NCBI GenBank assembly: GCA_903858165.1
Contig: CAIOHZ010000011.1
Coordinates: forward strand, 44,122-108,121
DNA length: 64,000 bases
DNA from: an uncultured Pseudomonadota bacterium
Lineage (GTDB): Bacteria; Pseudomonadota; Gammaproteobacteria; Steroidobacterales; Steroidobacteraceae
Direction: 5' to 3'
Position numbers and translations under genes: made by a program. The notes beneath the pieces were generated by a model. That model made no database searches, was not told the DNA's origin, and saw only the letters and a list, made by a program, of their open reading frames with translations. This document shows, piece after piece, positions 47,321 through 54,652 of this stretch. Each line of letters starts with the position of its first letter. Position 1 is the stretch's first letter.

Positions 47321-47884
47321 GTGTCGGAAGCTTTGCTGCGTAGAGTCCAGCGCCTCGAGGATCTGGAAGCTATACGCGCGCTGAAGGCGCGCTACCTAAA
47401 TGCCTGCGATCAGCAAGATCCCCAACTTGCCGCGGGCTGTTTCGCACCCGGCGAAATCCTCATCGATATGGGGCATCTCGGGCAACTGACCTCACGCGAC
47501 CAATTCATGGCAGTGTTCAGCCAACTGGGTTGTCAGCCGTTTGTGCTCGATTTGCACCATGGCGGTAATCCGGAACTCGCGTTCATGGATGACGACCACG
47601 CCACGGGCGTCTGGTCGCTCGACTATCGCAATATGAATACGCAGGCGAAGACGGTGACGTTCCTGGCAGTCACTTACCACGATGAGTATCGTCGGCTGGA
47701 AGGGGAATGGCGCATTACTGCGAGCCGCTCCCAGTTCCGCACGGCGCTGCATTGCAGCTATGCCAGTGGAACTCTCGAGGCCTTACTGGTGGACCGTTCC
47801 GTCGCCGCCCTGTTCAACGCGGCATCCCCTGCCAACCCCGAGCCTGAAACTCGGCCCGAAACTCATTCAGGAGCCCAACCATGA
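47321..47884 (+). CDS. NTF2/SnoaL-like small protein
   Basis: 187 residues from the GTG at 47321, chosen because GGGAG lies seven bases upstream; an ATG at 47282 is an alternative. The core (LLRRVQRLEDLEAIRALKARYLNACDQQDP, then GEILIDMG and DDHATGVWSLDYRNM and WRITASRSQFRT) matches SnoaL-like cone-fold domains. Family members include dehydratases, isomerases and non-enzymatic proteins, so no reaction is assigned. The tail contains two 12-bp units (47842-47865). Its stop overlaps the SDR start (ATGA), so the two are made together. Confidence 0.72.
   Translation: MSEALLRRVQRLEDLEAIRALKARYLNACDQQDPQLAAGCFAPGEILIDMGHLGQLTSRDQFMAVFSQLGCQPFVLDLHHGGNPELAFMDDDHATGVWSLDYRNMNTQAKTVTFLAVTYHDEYRRLEGEWRITASRSQFRTALHCSYASGTLEALLVDRSVAALFNAASPANPEPETRPETHSGAQP
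47842..47865 (+). repeat. Two 12-bp tandem units at the end of the NTF2-like gene
   Basis: GCCTGAAACTCG (47842-47853) is followed directly by GCCCGAAACTCA (47854-47865), ten of twelve bases identical. They encode the Pro/Glu/Thr-rich tail of the protein. Confidence 0.6.
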
Positions 47885-48690
47885 GTCCTACGATGAGTTT
47901 GGCCACGAGCTTGGCCCCTAGCGATTCGCTTTTCCCGTCAGGTGCTGTGCTGGTGATTGGCGGCAGTGGCGGGGTGGGTAGCGCTGTGGCGCTGGAATTC
48001 GCCAGGGTGGGTTGCGATGTGGCGCTCACCTATTTACGCCGCGAGGGGCGTGCGCAGGAAGTGGCCGACGCCATCCGTGCACTGGGACGTCGGGCCAGTA
48101 TCCATCAGTTGTCTATTGGCGATGCCGCTGCCGTAGAGTCAGTAGTCACTGCGGCTGCTGCGGAACATGGCCGGCTGCACACAGTGGTGGTGGGCGCGGG
48201 CACCTTGGCGACGCAAGTGCTGCTGGCAGAGATGACGCGCGAGCAGTGGCACGCCATTACTCGCGAGGACCTCGACGGCTTCTTCAACGTGATGCAGTCC
48301 ACCTTGCATCGCTTCCGCGCTTGGGGTGGCGGTTCCTATGTTCACTTGGGTTCCGCAGGGCACTTGGCTTGGCCCGAACGCGATGGCATGTCGGTAGCGC
48401 CGAAAGCTGCCATCGAGGCGCTCATCACTGGCATTGCCCGCGAAGAGGGGCGGCACGGAATCCGGGCGAACTCCGTTTTGCTTGGTGTCATCGAGGCCGG
48501 TATGTTCCTCGAACTCAGCCGGCAAGGCGTATTCGGCGAAGAGTGGGTACGCGAAGTGCGCAAGGGCTTGGCCCTGAAGCGCTGGGGACAGCCGGAGGAG
48601 ATTGGCCATGCGGCTGTGTTTCTGGCTTCCAACCGCGCCGCTTATGTGACCGGACAGCGGCTGGCGGTGGCTGGCGGCTACGGACTGTAG
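47881..48690 (+). CDS. SDR-fold protein lacking the catalytic tyrosine
   Basis: 269 residues. The nucleotide-binding motif is present as GGSGGVGSAVALEFA. The NNAG motif reads VGAGTLA. The active-site Ser is in HLGSAG, but thirteen residues on, where YxxxK is expected, the sequence is SVAPK: Ser replaces the catalytic Tyr while the Lys remains. The end (RWGQPEEIGHAAVFLASNRAAYVTGQRLAVAGGYGL) is standard SDR. It may be a binding protein or use different chemistry. It is coupled to the NTF2-like gene, and an 11-bp hairpin closes its reading frame. Confidence 0.82.
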   Translation: MSPTMSLATSLAPSDSLFPSGAVLVIGGSGGVGSAVALEFARVGCDVALTYLRREGRAQEVADAIRALGRRASIHQLSIGDAAAVESVVTAAAAEHGRLHTVVVGAGTLATQVLLAEMTREQWHAITREDLDGFFNVMQSTLHRFRAWGGGSYVHLGSAGHLAWPERDGMSVAPKAAIEALITGIAREEGRHGIRANSVLLGVIEAGMFLELSRQGVFGEEWVREVRKGLALKRWGQPEEIGHAAVFLASNRAAYVTGQRLAVAGGYGL

Positions 48691-48698
48691 CCGCCAGC
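48670..48698 (+). terminator. 11-bp perfect hairpin containing the SDR stop codon
   Basis: GCTGGCGGCTA (48670-48680) pairs perfectly with TAGCCGCCAGC (48688-48698) around a 7-nt loop. The TAG stop is the first part of the right arm. It is followed by TTCGG rather than a T-run. It lies between convergent genes. Confidence 0.7.
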
Positions 48699-48702
48699 TT
48701 CG

Positions 48703-48722
48703 GCGCGCGATGTTTAGCGCGC
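48703..48722 (-). terminator. Hairpin around the permease stop codon
   Basis: GCGCGC (48703-48708) and GCGCGC (48717-48722) pair around an 8-nt loop that contains the leftward TAA stop of the permease gene. Together with the hairpin at 48670 it fills the gap between two converging genes. Confidence 0.5.
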
Positions 48723-50144
48723 GGCTTGCCGCACCTTGCTGTTGCGGTAGCCATAGGTGAAGTAGATGATCATGCCGATGGCAGTCCAGCCGGTCATCAG
48801 GTGCCAGTGTTCCGTGAACGGCTTCCAGAACAGGTAGAGGCAGGAGGCAGCGCCGAGCGTGCACACCAGCGGGGCGCCAGCTACGCGGAACGGACGCTTG
48901 AGATCCGGGCGGGTGCGGCGCAGCACCAGCACGCCGATGCTCACCGTGGCAAAGGCCAGCAGTGTGCCCATGCTTACCAGTTCACCCAGCAGCCCGATGG
49001 GCAAGAAGCCAGCCAGCAGCGCGGCGAAAACACCGACGATGATGGTACCCAAGTACGGCGTCTGAAACTTCGGGTGCACCTTAGCGAAGAGCTTCGGCAG
49101 CAGGCCGTCGTTCGACATCGAGAGGAAGATGCGCGGCTGGCCCATGAGCATGACCAGGATGACCGAACTGAGGCCGGCGATGGCGCCGACTTCCACCAGC
49201 AGCTTCAGCCAACCCAGCGCAGGGTAGTGCTCCAGCGCGGTAGCCACTGGCTTGGGCGTGGCCAGTTCCGGGTAGGGCAGCAGGCCCGTCAGTACTAGCG
49301 CGACGATGATGTAGATGACGGTACAGAAGGCCAGCGAGCCGAGGATGCCAATCGGCATATCGCGCTGCGGGTTCTTTGCTTCACCGGCGGCAGTGGAGAC
49401 CGCATCGAAGCCGATGTAGGCGAAGAACACCACGGAGGCGCCACGGATGACGCCGTCCATGCCGAACTTGCCGGGGCCCTGGTTTTCCGGGATGAACGGG
49501 TGCCAGTTGTCGGGGTTCACGTAGCTGGCGGCGAAGGCCACGAACAACACGATGACCGTTACCTTGATGGCGACGATGATGCTATTCACGAACGCCGACT
49601 GCGTGATGCCGACGTAGCACAGGCCACTGACCGCGGCGATGATGGCCACAGCGGGCAGGTTGACAAAACCGCCGGTATACACGAGGGCACCATCCACCAC
49701 ATTGAGTGGAGCAGCGGCCAGACTTTCCGGCAGGGCAGCGCCGAAGTGTCCGAGGAAACTGTTCAAGTAGCCGGACCAGCCCACGGCGACCGTGGAGGCA
49801 GCGAACATGTATTCCAGCACCAGGTTCCAGCCAATGAACCAGGCGACGAACTCACCTAGCGTGGCGTAGGAGTAGGAGTAGGCGCTACCGGAGACCGGCA
49901 ACATGGCCGCAAACTCGGCGTAGCACAGCCCCGCGAAGGCACAGGCAATGCCCGCGATGATGAAGCTGAGCACAATGGCTGGGCCGGCATGTTCTGCGGC
50001 GGCATGGCCGGAAAGCACGAAGATGCCCGCGCCGATGACGGCGCCGATACCGAGCATGGTGAGTTGGGTGGCGGTAAGCGAGCGCTTGAGGCCCGAATCC
50101 GCCGCGGCAGCATCCTGCACTGGTTTGGTAATGAATAGATTCAT
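48714..50144 (-). CDS. APC-superfamily amino-acid permease (cationic amino-acid transporter type)
   Basis: 476 residues from the ATG at 50144 (GGGGGAG upstream); the frame extends 16 codons 5' without support. LTMLGIGAVIGAGIFVLSGHAAAEHAGPAIVLSFIIAG is the APC helix 1-2 signature. FFAYIGFDAVSTAAGEAKNPQRDMPIGI is typical of the YfnA/CAT subgroup. Twelve to thirteen membrane spans fit. It imports amino acids; specificity is unclear. Confidence 0.9.
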   Translation of the reverse strand: MNLFITKPVQDAAAADSGLKRSLTATQLTMLGIGAVIGAGIFVLSGHAAAEHAGPAIVLSFIIAGIACAFAGLCYAEFAAMLPVSGSAYSYSYATLGEFVAWFIGWNLVLEYMFAASTVAVGWSGYLNSFLGHFGAALPESLAAAPLNVVDGALVYTGGFVNLPAVAIIAAVSGLCYVGITQSAFVNSIIVAIKVTVIVLFVAFAASYVNPDNWHPFIPENQGPGKFGMDGVIRGASVVFFAYIGFDAVSTAAGEAKNPQRDMPIGILGSLAFCTVIYIIVALVLTGLLPYPELATPKPVATALEHYPALGWLKLLVEVGAIAGLSSVILVMLMGQPRIFLSMSNDGLLPKLFAKVHPKFQTPYLGTIIVGVFAALLAGFLPIGLLGELVSMGTLLAFATVSIGVLVLRRTRPDLKRPFRVAGAPLVCTLGAASCLYLFWKPFTEHWHLMTGWTAIGMIIYFTYGYRNSKVRQAAR

Positions 50145-50276
50145 TCTTGGGTCTCCCCCGGTTCCGGACGTGGCCCATGCAAGCGGCCACAAGTAATTGC
50201 GCGTCCCTCACGCGCGGTGCCTGACTGTAGCAGGGACTGCGCGCGAGTAGCAGGGGGGGGTAGAGGGCTTCCCAGT

Positions 50277-50310
50277 TAGTCGATGAGATCTTCTAGTCGA
50301 TGAGGTCTTC
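50277..50310. repeat. 17-bp tandem duplication covering the suhB stop codon
   Basis: TAGTCGATGAGATCTTC (50277-50293) and TAGTCGATGAGGTCTTC (50294-50310) differ at one base. Read leftward, the right copy encodes the last residues and stop of suhB; the left copy repeats the same end just after the stop. The rest of this 148-bp gap shows only a G-run (50253-50260). Confidence 0.9.
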
Positions 50311-51120
50311 CGGCAGATGGGGGCGGAGCAGTTCCAGCAGCGCCGTGTAGGCGCGCGGCGAACCGGCCACGAGGTGGCCCCCGTCTTCATAGGTCTTGCC
50401 GGTGAAGGTACCGACACTGCCGCCCGCTTCCTGGATGAGGAGAATGCCGGCCGCCGTCTCCCAAGGCGACAGACCCAGCTCGAAGAAGCAATCGAAGCGG
50501 CCGGCCGCCACATAGGCGAGGTCCAGCGCGGCGGAGCCAGGACGGCGCACGCCGGCGGTGTGCTCCATGACGCTACCCAGCATCTTCAGGTAGGCGTCTT
50601 TCCACTGCAAATTGGCGCGGTAGGGGATGCCCGTGCCCACCAGCGCGGTATCGAGTGTCTTCTGCTGACTGACGCGCAACCGACGGTCGTCGAGTGCGGC
50701 GCCGCCGCCGCGAGTAGCGGTAAAGAGTTCCTGGCGGTTGGGGTCGTAGATGACCCCATGCTCGACCCGTCCACGCACCTTCACGGCGATGGAGACACAG
50801 AATTGCGGGAAGCTGTGCAGGAAATTGGTGGTGCCGTCGAGCGGATCGATGATCCACTCCACCTCGTCTTCCGCCTCGTAGCGGTTGCGCGGCGCGATAC
50901 CGGCCGCAGCACCGCCTTCCTGGCCGAGCACGGCGTGGTGCGGGTAGGCCTTGCGGATGGTTTCGATGATGTCGCGTTCGGCCGCGCGATCGATGTCGCT
51001 GACGAAGTCATTGCGGCCCTTGGCCACCACTTCCACCTTGTTGAGCCGGCCCATGTTGCGGGCGGCGAAGTCTCCGGCACGGCGCGCGGCGCGCACGGCG
51101 ATGTTGAGCAGGGCATGCAT
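50293..51120 (-). CDS. suhB: SuhB / inositol-monophosphatase family protein with altered metal ligands
   Basis: 275 residues from the ATG at 51120, which has AAGGA seven bases upstream. The main motif WIIDPLDGTTNFLHSFP is intact. Two metal-ligand positions differ from known enzymes: VLGQEGG has Gln where human IMPase has Glu70, and SPWETAAG has Glu where it has Asp220. E. coli SuhB also works in ribosomal-RNA antitermination with NusA without needing phosphatase activity, so a non-enzymatic role is possible. Divergent from the trmJ-iscS fusion by 85 bp, the usual suhB/trmJ neighbourhood. Confidence 0.88.
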   Translation of the reverse strand: MHALLNIAVRAARRAGDFAARNMGRLNKVEVVAKGRNDFVSDIDRAAERDIIETIRKAYPHHAVLGQEGGAAAGIAPRNRYEAEDEVEWIIDPLDGTTNFLHSFPQFCVSIAVKVRGRVEHGVIYDPNRQELFTATRGGGAALDDRRLRVSQQKTLDTALVGTGIPYRANLQWKDAYLKMLGSVMEHTAGVRRPGSAALDLAYVAAGRFDCFFELGLSPWETAAGILLIQEAGGSVGTFTGKTYEDGGHLVAGSPRAYTALLELLRPHLPEDLID

Positions 51121-51205
51121 GGGCAAGTCCTTGAGGTGGCAGGGCAGGGCGGTGAAAGAGCGGGCACGGTGCAGTGCACCGGCAAGTGCAGTTTAGCAGA
51201 CTACA

Positions 51206-53626
51206 ATGCTCGCCATGTCCCACCCGGTTCGCATCGTCTTGGTTGAAGCCAGCCACCCCGGCAACCTCGGGGCGGTAGCGCGCGCCATGAAGAACATGGG
51301 CTTGCTGGACTTGTGGCTGGTGGCGCCGCGGCAGTTTCCTCACCCCGAGGCCACGGCCTTGGCCTCCAGCGCCGCCGATGTGCTCGAAGCGGCGCGCGTG
51401 GTGGATAGCGTTCCGGAAGCGTTGTCCGGTTGCGGTTTCGTGTTGGGCACCACGGCACGTGTGCGCACCCAATACCCTTGGCCTATCCTCGCAGCGCGCG
51501 AAGCGGCGGTGCGCGCGGTGGGCGAGGCGCAGTTGGCGCCGGTGGCTTTGTTGTTCGGTCCGGAACGCACCGGGCTAACCAATGAGCACCTCGCGCTGTG
51601 TCATGCGTTGGTGCAAATTCCCACCAACCCCGACTACAGTTCCTTGAACCTCGCCCAAGCGGTGTTGCTGCTCGCTTACGAACTGCGGATGGCTAACGGC
51701 GCGCAGCCGGTGTTGCCCGAGCGGGAAGCGCCACTGCCGGCGGCCGAGACAGTGGAGCATCTTTACGACCACTTCGACCGCGTAATGCAGCGTGCGGGCT
51801 TCGAGATGCACGGCAAGCCGGAACACATCTCGCGCCGCGTACGGCGGCTCTTGCATCGGGCGGTGCCCGATCAGCAAGAAGTGAACCTGCTGCGTGGTTT
51901 TCTGACGACCGTCGAGGCAGCCATCGGAACCCCTAGCGTGCCGGTCGCGCTGCCGTACTTCGACCACGCCGCCACCAGCCCCTTGCGCCCAGAGGCGCGG
52001 GCCGCGCTACTGGAGCAACTGGATGGCACTGCCACGCTGGCGGGTACGGTGGTGGCCGGCAACCCCACCGCTCGGGCGCATGTGGCGGGGCGCCTCGCGG
52101 CGGATGCACTGGCGGTGGCGCGCGCCGCGCTGGCGAGTTGTATCGGTGCGGTACCGGAGGCGTTGGTGTTCACTTCCGGTGCCACCGAAGCAGACAACCT
52201 CGCGGTGCTTGGCGCAGTGCGCGCGGCTGTCGCGAGCAAGCTGCCGACCAAGGGCCGTGTGCTCACCGCCAAGACGGAACATCGCGCTGTGCTCGATGCC
52301 TGCGCACAGCTCGAGCGTGAAGGCTTTGGTGCAGACGTTTTGCTCCCCGGACCGGATGGCCGCGTGACACCGGAGAGGGTCGCTGCGGCCTTGCGGGACG
52401 ACACGGTGCTGGTATCACTCATGCTGGTGAACAATGAAACCGGTGTGGTGCAGGACATTGCCGGTATCGCTGCTGTCTGTCATGCCCGTGGCGTTTTGTT
52501 GCATACAGACGCGGCACAAGCGCTGGGCAAAGTGCCCCTCGACGTCACTGCGCTCGACGTGGACTTGCTCAGTTTGTCGGCCCACAAGTGCGGTGGCCCG
52601 CTCGGAGTCGGGGCGTTGTATGTGCGGCGCTCACCGCGGCCTGTGCTGCAACCGCTCACTTTCGGTGGTGGGCAGGAAGCGGGGCTGCGTCCCGGTACGC
52701 CATCGGCGGCACTGGCCGCGGCGTTTGCCGCTGCCGCGGTCGCTGCTACTACCGACCTGCCAGTTGCCAGTTCGCGCTACGCCGCCCGGGAACAGCAGTT
52801 GCTGGCGGGTTTGGCGGGTCTGCCCGGCTGGCAGCAGAACGCGCCGCATGGCGTGCGCACGGCTGCCATTGTCAGCCTTACCTTCGACGGCGTGGATGGG
52901 GAAAGCCTGCTGCTGGCGATGGAGCCTTTTGCAGTAGCCAGTGGTGCGGCCTGCAACAGCGTTGGCCGCGAGCCCTCGGCGGTATTGCGCGCGCTCGGGC
53001 ATGACGATGCACGGGCCGAGGCCACGCTGCGCGTGAGTTTTGGCTGGAACACCCGCGACGTGGAGGTGGACGAGTTGGCGCGGCATCTGGCCCGCGTGGT
53101 TACCCGATTGCGTGCGCTGGGGGCGGGCACGGCGCTGGCCCCGGGTACGCGCGTGTCGCTCGCCGATGGCCTGCCGCGCTCGCGGGACCCTGCAGGCCAG
53201 CATTCGCGGCGTCTGCGGGGCTGGCTGGCTGCGCCATTGCGCGCCTGGGCTGATTCGCCGCTGGAAGGCGGGCCCGCGGCCTGGGCTGAGGGCACGGCCG
53301 CGGATGCCGCTTCCCGGACTGTCGTGACGTTCCGTGCGGGTAGCGATGGTCATGGCGGCATGCGGGTGCGCTGGGTGGCGCAAGGCTGCCCGCACGTGTT
53401 GGGGGCCTGCGAGGTGATGGCCGAAACGCTCGAACGGGAACTTGTCTCCCGGCAACGCGGCCCCCATACCAGGCAGGAAGCCGGAGGGACTGCCCCTGCC
53501 GCCTACCCGGCCACGGCGTTGCGTTCCTTCGCGGCGGCCGTCGACGCCCCCGCCGAGAAATTGACGCGCCTGCTGGCGGTGCTGGAAGCCGCTACGGCCC
53601 TCAGGAACCGCTACACTGCCGGCTGA
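51206..53626 (+). CDS. trmJ-iscS: Three-part fusion: TrmJ tRNA methyltransferase, IscS-type cysteine desulfurase, IscU-like domain
   Basis: 806 residues in one uninterrupted frame. Residues about 4-245: SPOUT methyltransferase of the TrmJ type (VRIVLVEASHPGNLGAVARAMK, LLFGPERTGLTNEHLALC, YSSLNLAQAV), which 2'-O-methylates tRNA position 32. Residues about 250-635: class V aminotransferase with PLP Lys461 (LSLSAHKCGGP) and active-loop Cys583 (SGAACNSVGREPSAVLRALG), as in IscS. Residues about 663-806: a divergent IscU/NifU-N-like segment with one Cys (728, in VAQGCPHVLGACE). Start is ATG 51206 or ATG 51215. In most gammaproteobacteria these are separate genes in the order trmJ, iscR, iscS, iscU. 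An IscA-like gene follows. Confidence 0.9.
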   Translation: MLAMSHPVRIVLVEASHPGNLGAVARAMKNMGLLDLWLVAPRQFPHPEATALASSAADVLEAARVVDSVPEALSGCGFVLGTTARVRTQYPWPILAAREAAVRAVGEAQLAPVALLFGPERTGLTNEHLALCHALVQIPTNPDYSSLNLAQAVLLLAYELRMANGAQPVLPEREAPLPAAETVEHLYDHFDRVMQRAGFEMHGKPEHISRRVRRLLHRAVPDQQEVNLLRGFLTTVEAAIGTPSVPVALPYFDHAATSPLRPEARAALLEQLDGTATLAGTVVAGNPTARAHVAGRLAADALAVARAALASCIGAVPEALVFTSGATEADNLAVLGAVRAAVASKLPTKGRVLTAKTEHRAVLDACAQLEREGFGADVLLPGPDGRVTPERVAAALRDDTVLVSLMLVNNETGVVQDIAGIAAVCHARGVLLHTDAAQALGKVPLDVTALDVDLLSLSAHKCGGPLGVGALYVRRSPRPVLQPLTFGGGQEAGLRPGTPSAALAAAFAAAAVAATTDLPVASSRYAAREQQLLAGLAGLPGWQQNAPHGVRTAAIVSLTFDGVDGESLLLAMEPFAVASGAACNSVGREPSAVLRALGHDDARAEATLRVSFGWNTRDVEVDELARHLARVVTRLRALGAGTALAPGTRVSLADGLPRSRDPAGQHSRRLRGWLAAPLRAWADSPLEGGPAAWAEGTAADAASRTVVTFRAGSDGHGGMRVRWVAQGCPHVLGACEVMAETLERELVSRQRGPHTRQEAGGTAPAAYPATALRSFAAAVDAPAEKLTRLLAVLEAATALRNRYTAG

Positions 53627-53685
53627 GCGAGGCTCGTGCTGCGTGCCCCCGCGCTGCCCGGCCACCCGCAAGGAGTTTGCTGACC

Positions 53686-54009
53686 ATGGCCATCCATCTC
53701 ACCCCTGCCGCTGCCGATCGGGTCCGGTCGTTTCTGACCACCCGTGGTCATGGCCAGGGTCTGCGCCTCGGCATTAAGAAGACGGGGTGCTCCGGCTGGG
53801 CTTGGGTGGTGGACTACGCTGACGCCGTGAATCCGGAAGATGCGGTGTTCGAGGCCGAGGGCGTCAAGGTGTTCGTGGACCCCACCAGCCTTCCCCTCAT
53901 CGATGGCACTACCGTCGACTTTCGCAAACAGGGGCTGAACGAGTCTTTTGCCTTCCACAACCCCCAGGCGAAAGGGGAGTGTGGGTGCGGCGAGAGCTTC
54001 AACGTCTAG
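53686..54009 (+). CDS. iscA: IscA/ErpA-family A-type Fe-S carrier
   Basis: 107 residues from the ATG at 53686 (AAGGAG ten bases upstream). The three conserved cysteines are present: one in KKTGCSGWAW and two in GECGCGESF near the C-terminus. These bind iron or an Fe-S cluster for delivery to target proteins. It sits 59 bp after the trmJ-iscS fusion, so the pair makes up a compact isc locus. No hscB, hscA, fdx or iscR lies next to it. Confidence 0.92.
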   Translation: MAIHLTPAAADRVRSFLTTRGHGQGLRLGIKKTGCSGWAWVVDYADAVNPEDAVFEAEGVKVFVDPTSLPLIDGTTVDFRKQGLNESFAFHNPQAKGECGCGESFNV

Positions 54010-54019
54010 CCGCCCGGCC

Positions 54020-54044
54020 CGCCCCAGAGCCCTCCTGTGGGGCG
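54020..54044 (+). terminator. Hairpin after the IscA-like gene
   Basis: CGCCCCA (54020-54026) pairs with TGGGGCG (54038-54044) around an 11-nt loop, starting 11 bp after the stop. A second weak stem (GCCTG 54065-54069, CAGGC 54084-54088) followed by CTTTTGTTT lies just beyond and could be the actual terminator. Confidence 0.5.
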
Positions 54045-54119
54045 TAGCGCGGGGCGTCCCATGCGCCTGGCCGGTGCTCGCCGCAGGCCTTTTGTTTCCT
54101 TTTCATTTCAATCACTTGT

Positions 54120-54148
54120 TTGGTGTTTTGGGGCTTGGCGGCTACACT
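54120..54148 (+). promoter_or_regulatory. Candidate promoter of ndk and the genes behind it
   Basis: TTGGTG (54120-54125), a 17-bp spacer and TACACT (54143-54148) give a reasonable sigma-70 promoter about 50 bp before the ndk start. The surrounding stretch (about 54095-54130) is markedly AT-rich for this window. Confidence 0.5.
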
Positions 54149-54200
54149 AGCGGGCTAGGTTTTCCATTCCCAACCCCGCTTCACTTTCGTTGAGGTTTGC

Positions 54201-54632
54201 ATGGCTATCGAACGCACCATTTCCATCATCAAGCCGGACGGCGTCCAGAAGAACGTCATCGGCGATGTCTACAACCGCTTCGAAAAGGGCGGCCTGAAGA
54301 TTGTCGCGGCGCGCATGGCCCACCTCACGCCCGCGCAGGCCGGTGCCTTCTACGCCGTTCACGCTGCTCGCCCGTTCTACCATGACCTCTGCGCCTACAT
54401 GACCTCGGGCCCCGTGATGATCACTGTGCTCGAAGGCGAAAACGCCGTGGCGGTCCACCGTGACCTCATGGGTGCTACGGACCCGAAGAAGGCCGCACCG
54501 GGGACTATCCGTGCTGACCTCGCCGACAGCATCGAAGAAAACGTCTCGCACGGCTCCGACAGCCTCGAGAACGCTGCTCGCGAAATCTCGTTCTTCTTCA
54601 GCGAGACGGAGCTCTGCCCGCGCACGCGCTGA
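54201..54632 (+). CDS. ndk: Nucleoside diphosphate kinase
   Basis: 143 residues. [20 protein letters not shown] at the start and [18 protein letters not shown] with the phosphorylated His117 are diagnostic. It equalises nucleoside triphosphate pools. GAGG precedes the ATG. The TGA stop lies in the loop of a 6-bp GC hairpin (54624-54629 with 54634-54639). It leads the rlmN-pilW-rodZ-hisS run. Confidence 0.97.
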   Translation: MAIERTISIIKPDGVQKNVIGDVYNRFEKGGLKIVAARMAHLTPAQAGAFYAVHAARPFYHDLCAYMTSGPVMITVLEGENAVAVHRDLMGATDPKKAAPGTIRADLADSIEENVSHGSDSLENAAREISFFFSETELCPRTR

Positions 54633-54639
54633 AGCGCGT
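54624..54639 (+). other. Hairpin enclosing the ndk stop codon
   Basis: ACGCGC (54624-54629) pairs with GCGCGT (54634-54639) around a TGAA loop that includes the stop. The next gene starts 13 bp later, so it may modulate read-through or ribosome release. Confidence 0.4.
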
Positions 54640-54652
54640 CGCTGGCTTCACC

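Noticed and set aside
50253..50260. Run of eight G residues as a phase-variation switch
   Set aside because: It lies in the gap after suhB and upstream of the permease gene's promoter area, not in a coding frame, and no promoter spacing depends on it that I can see.
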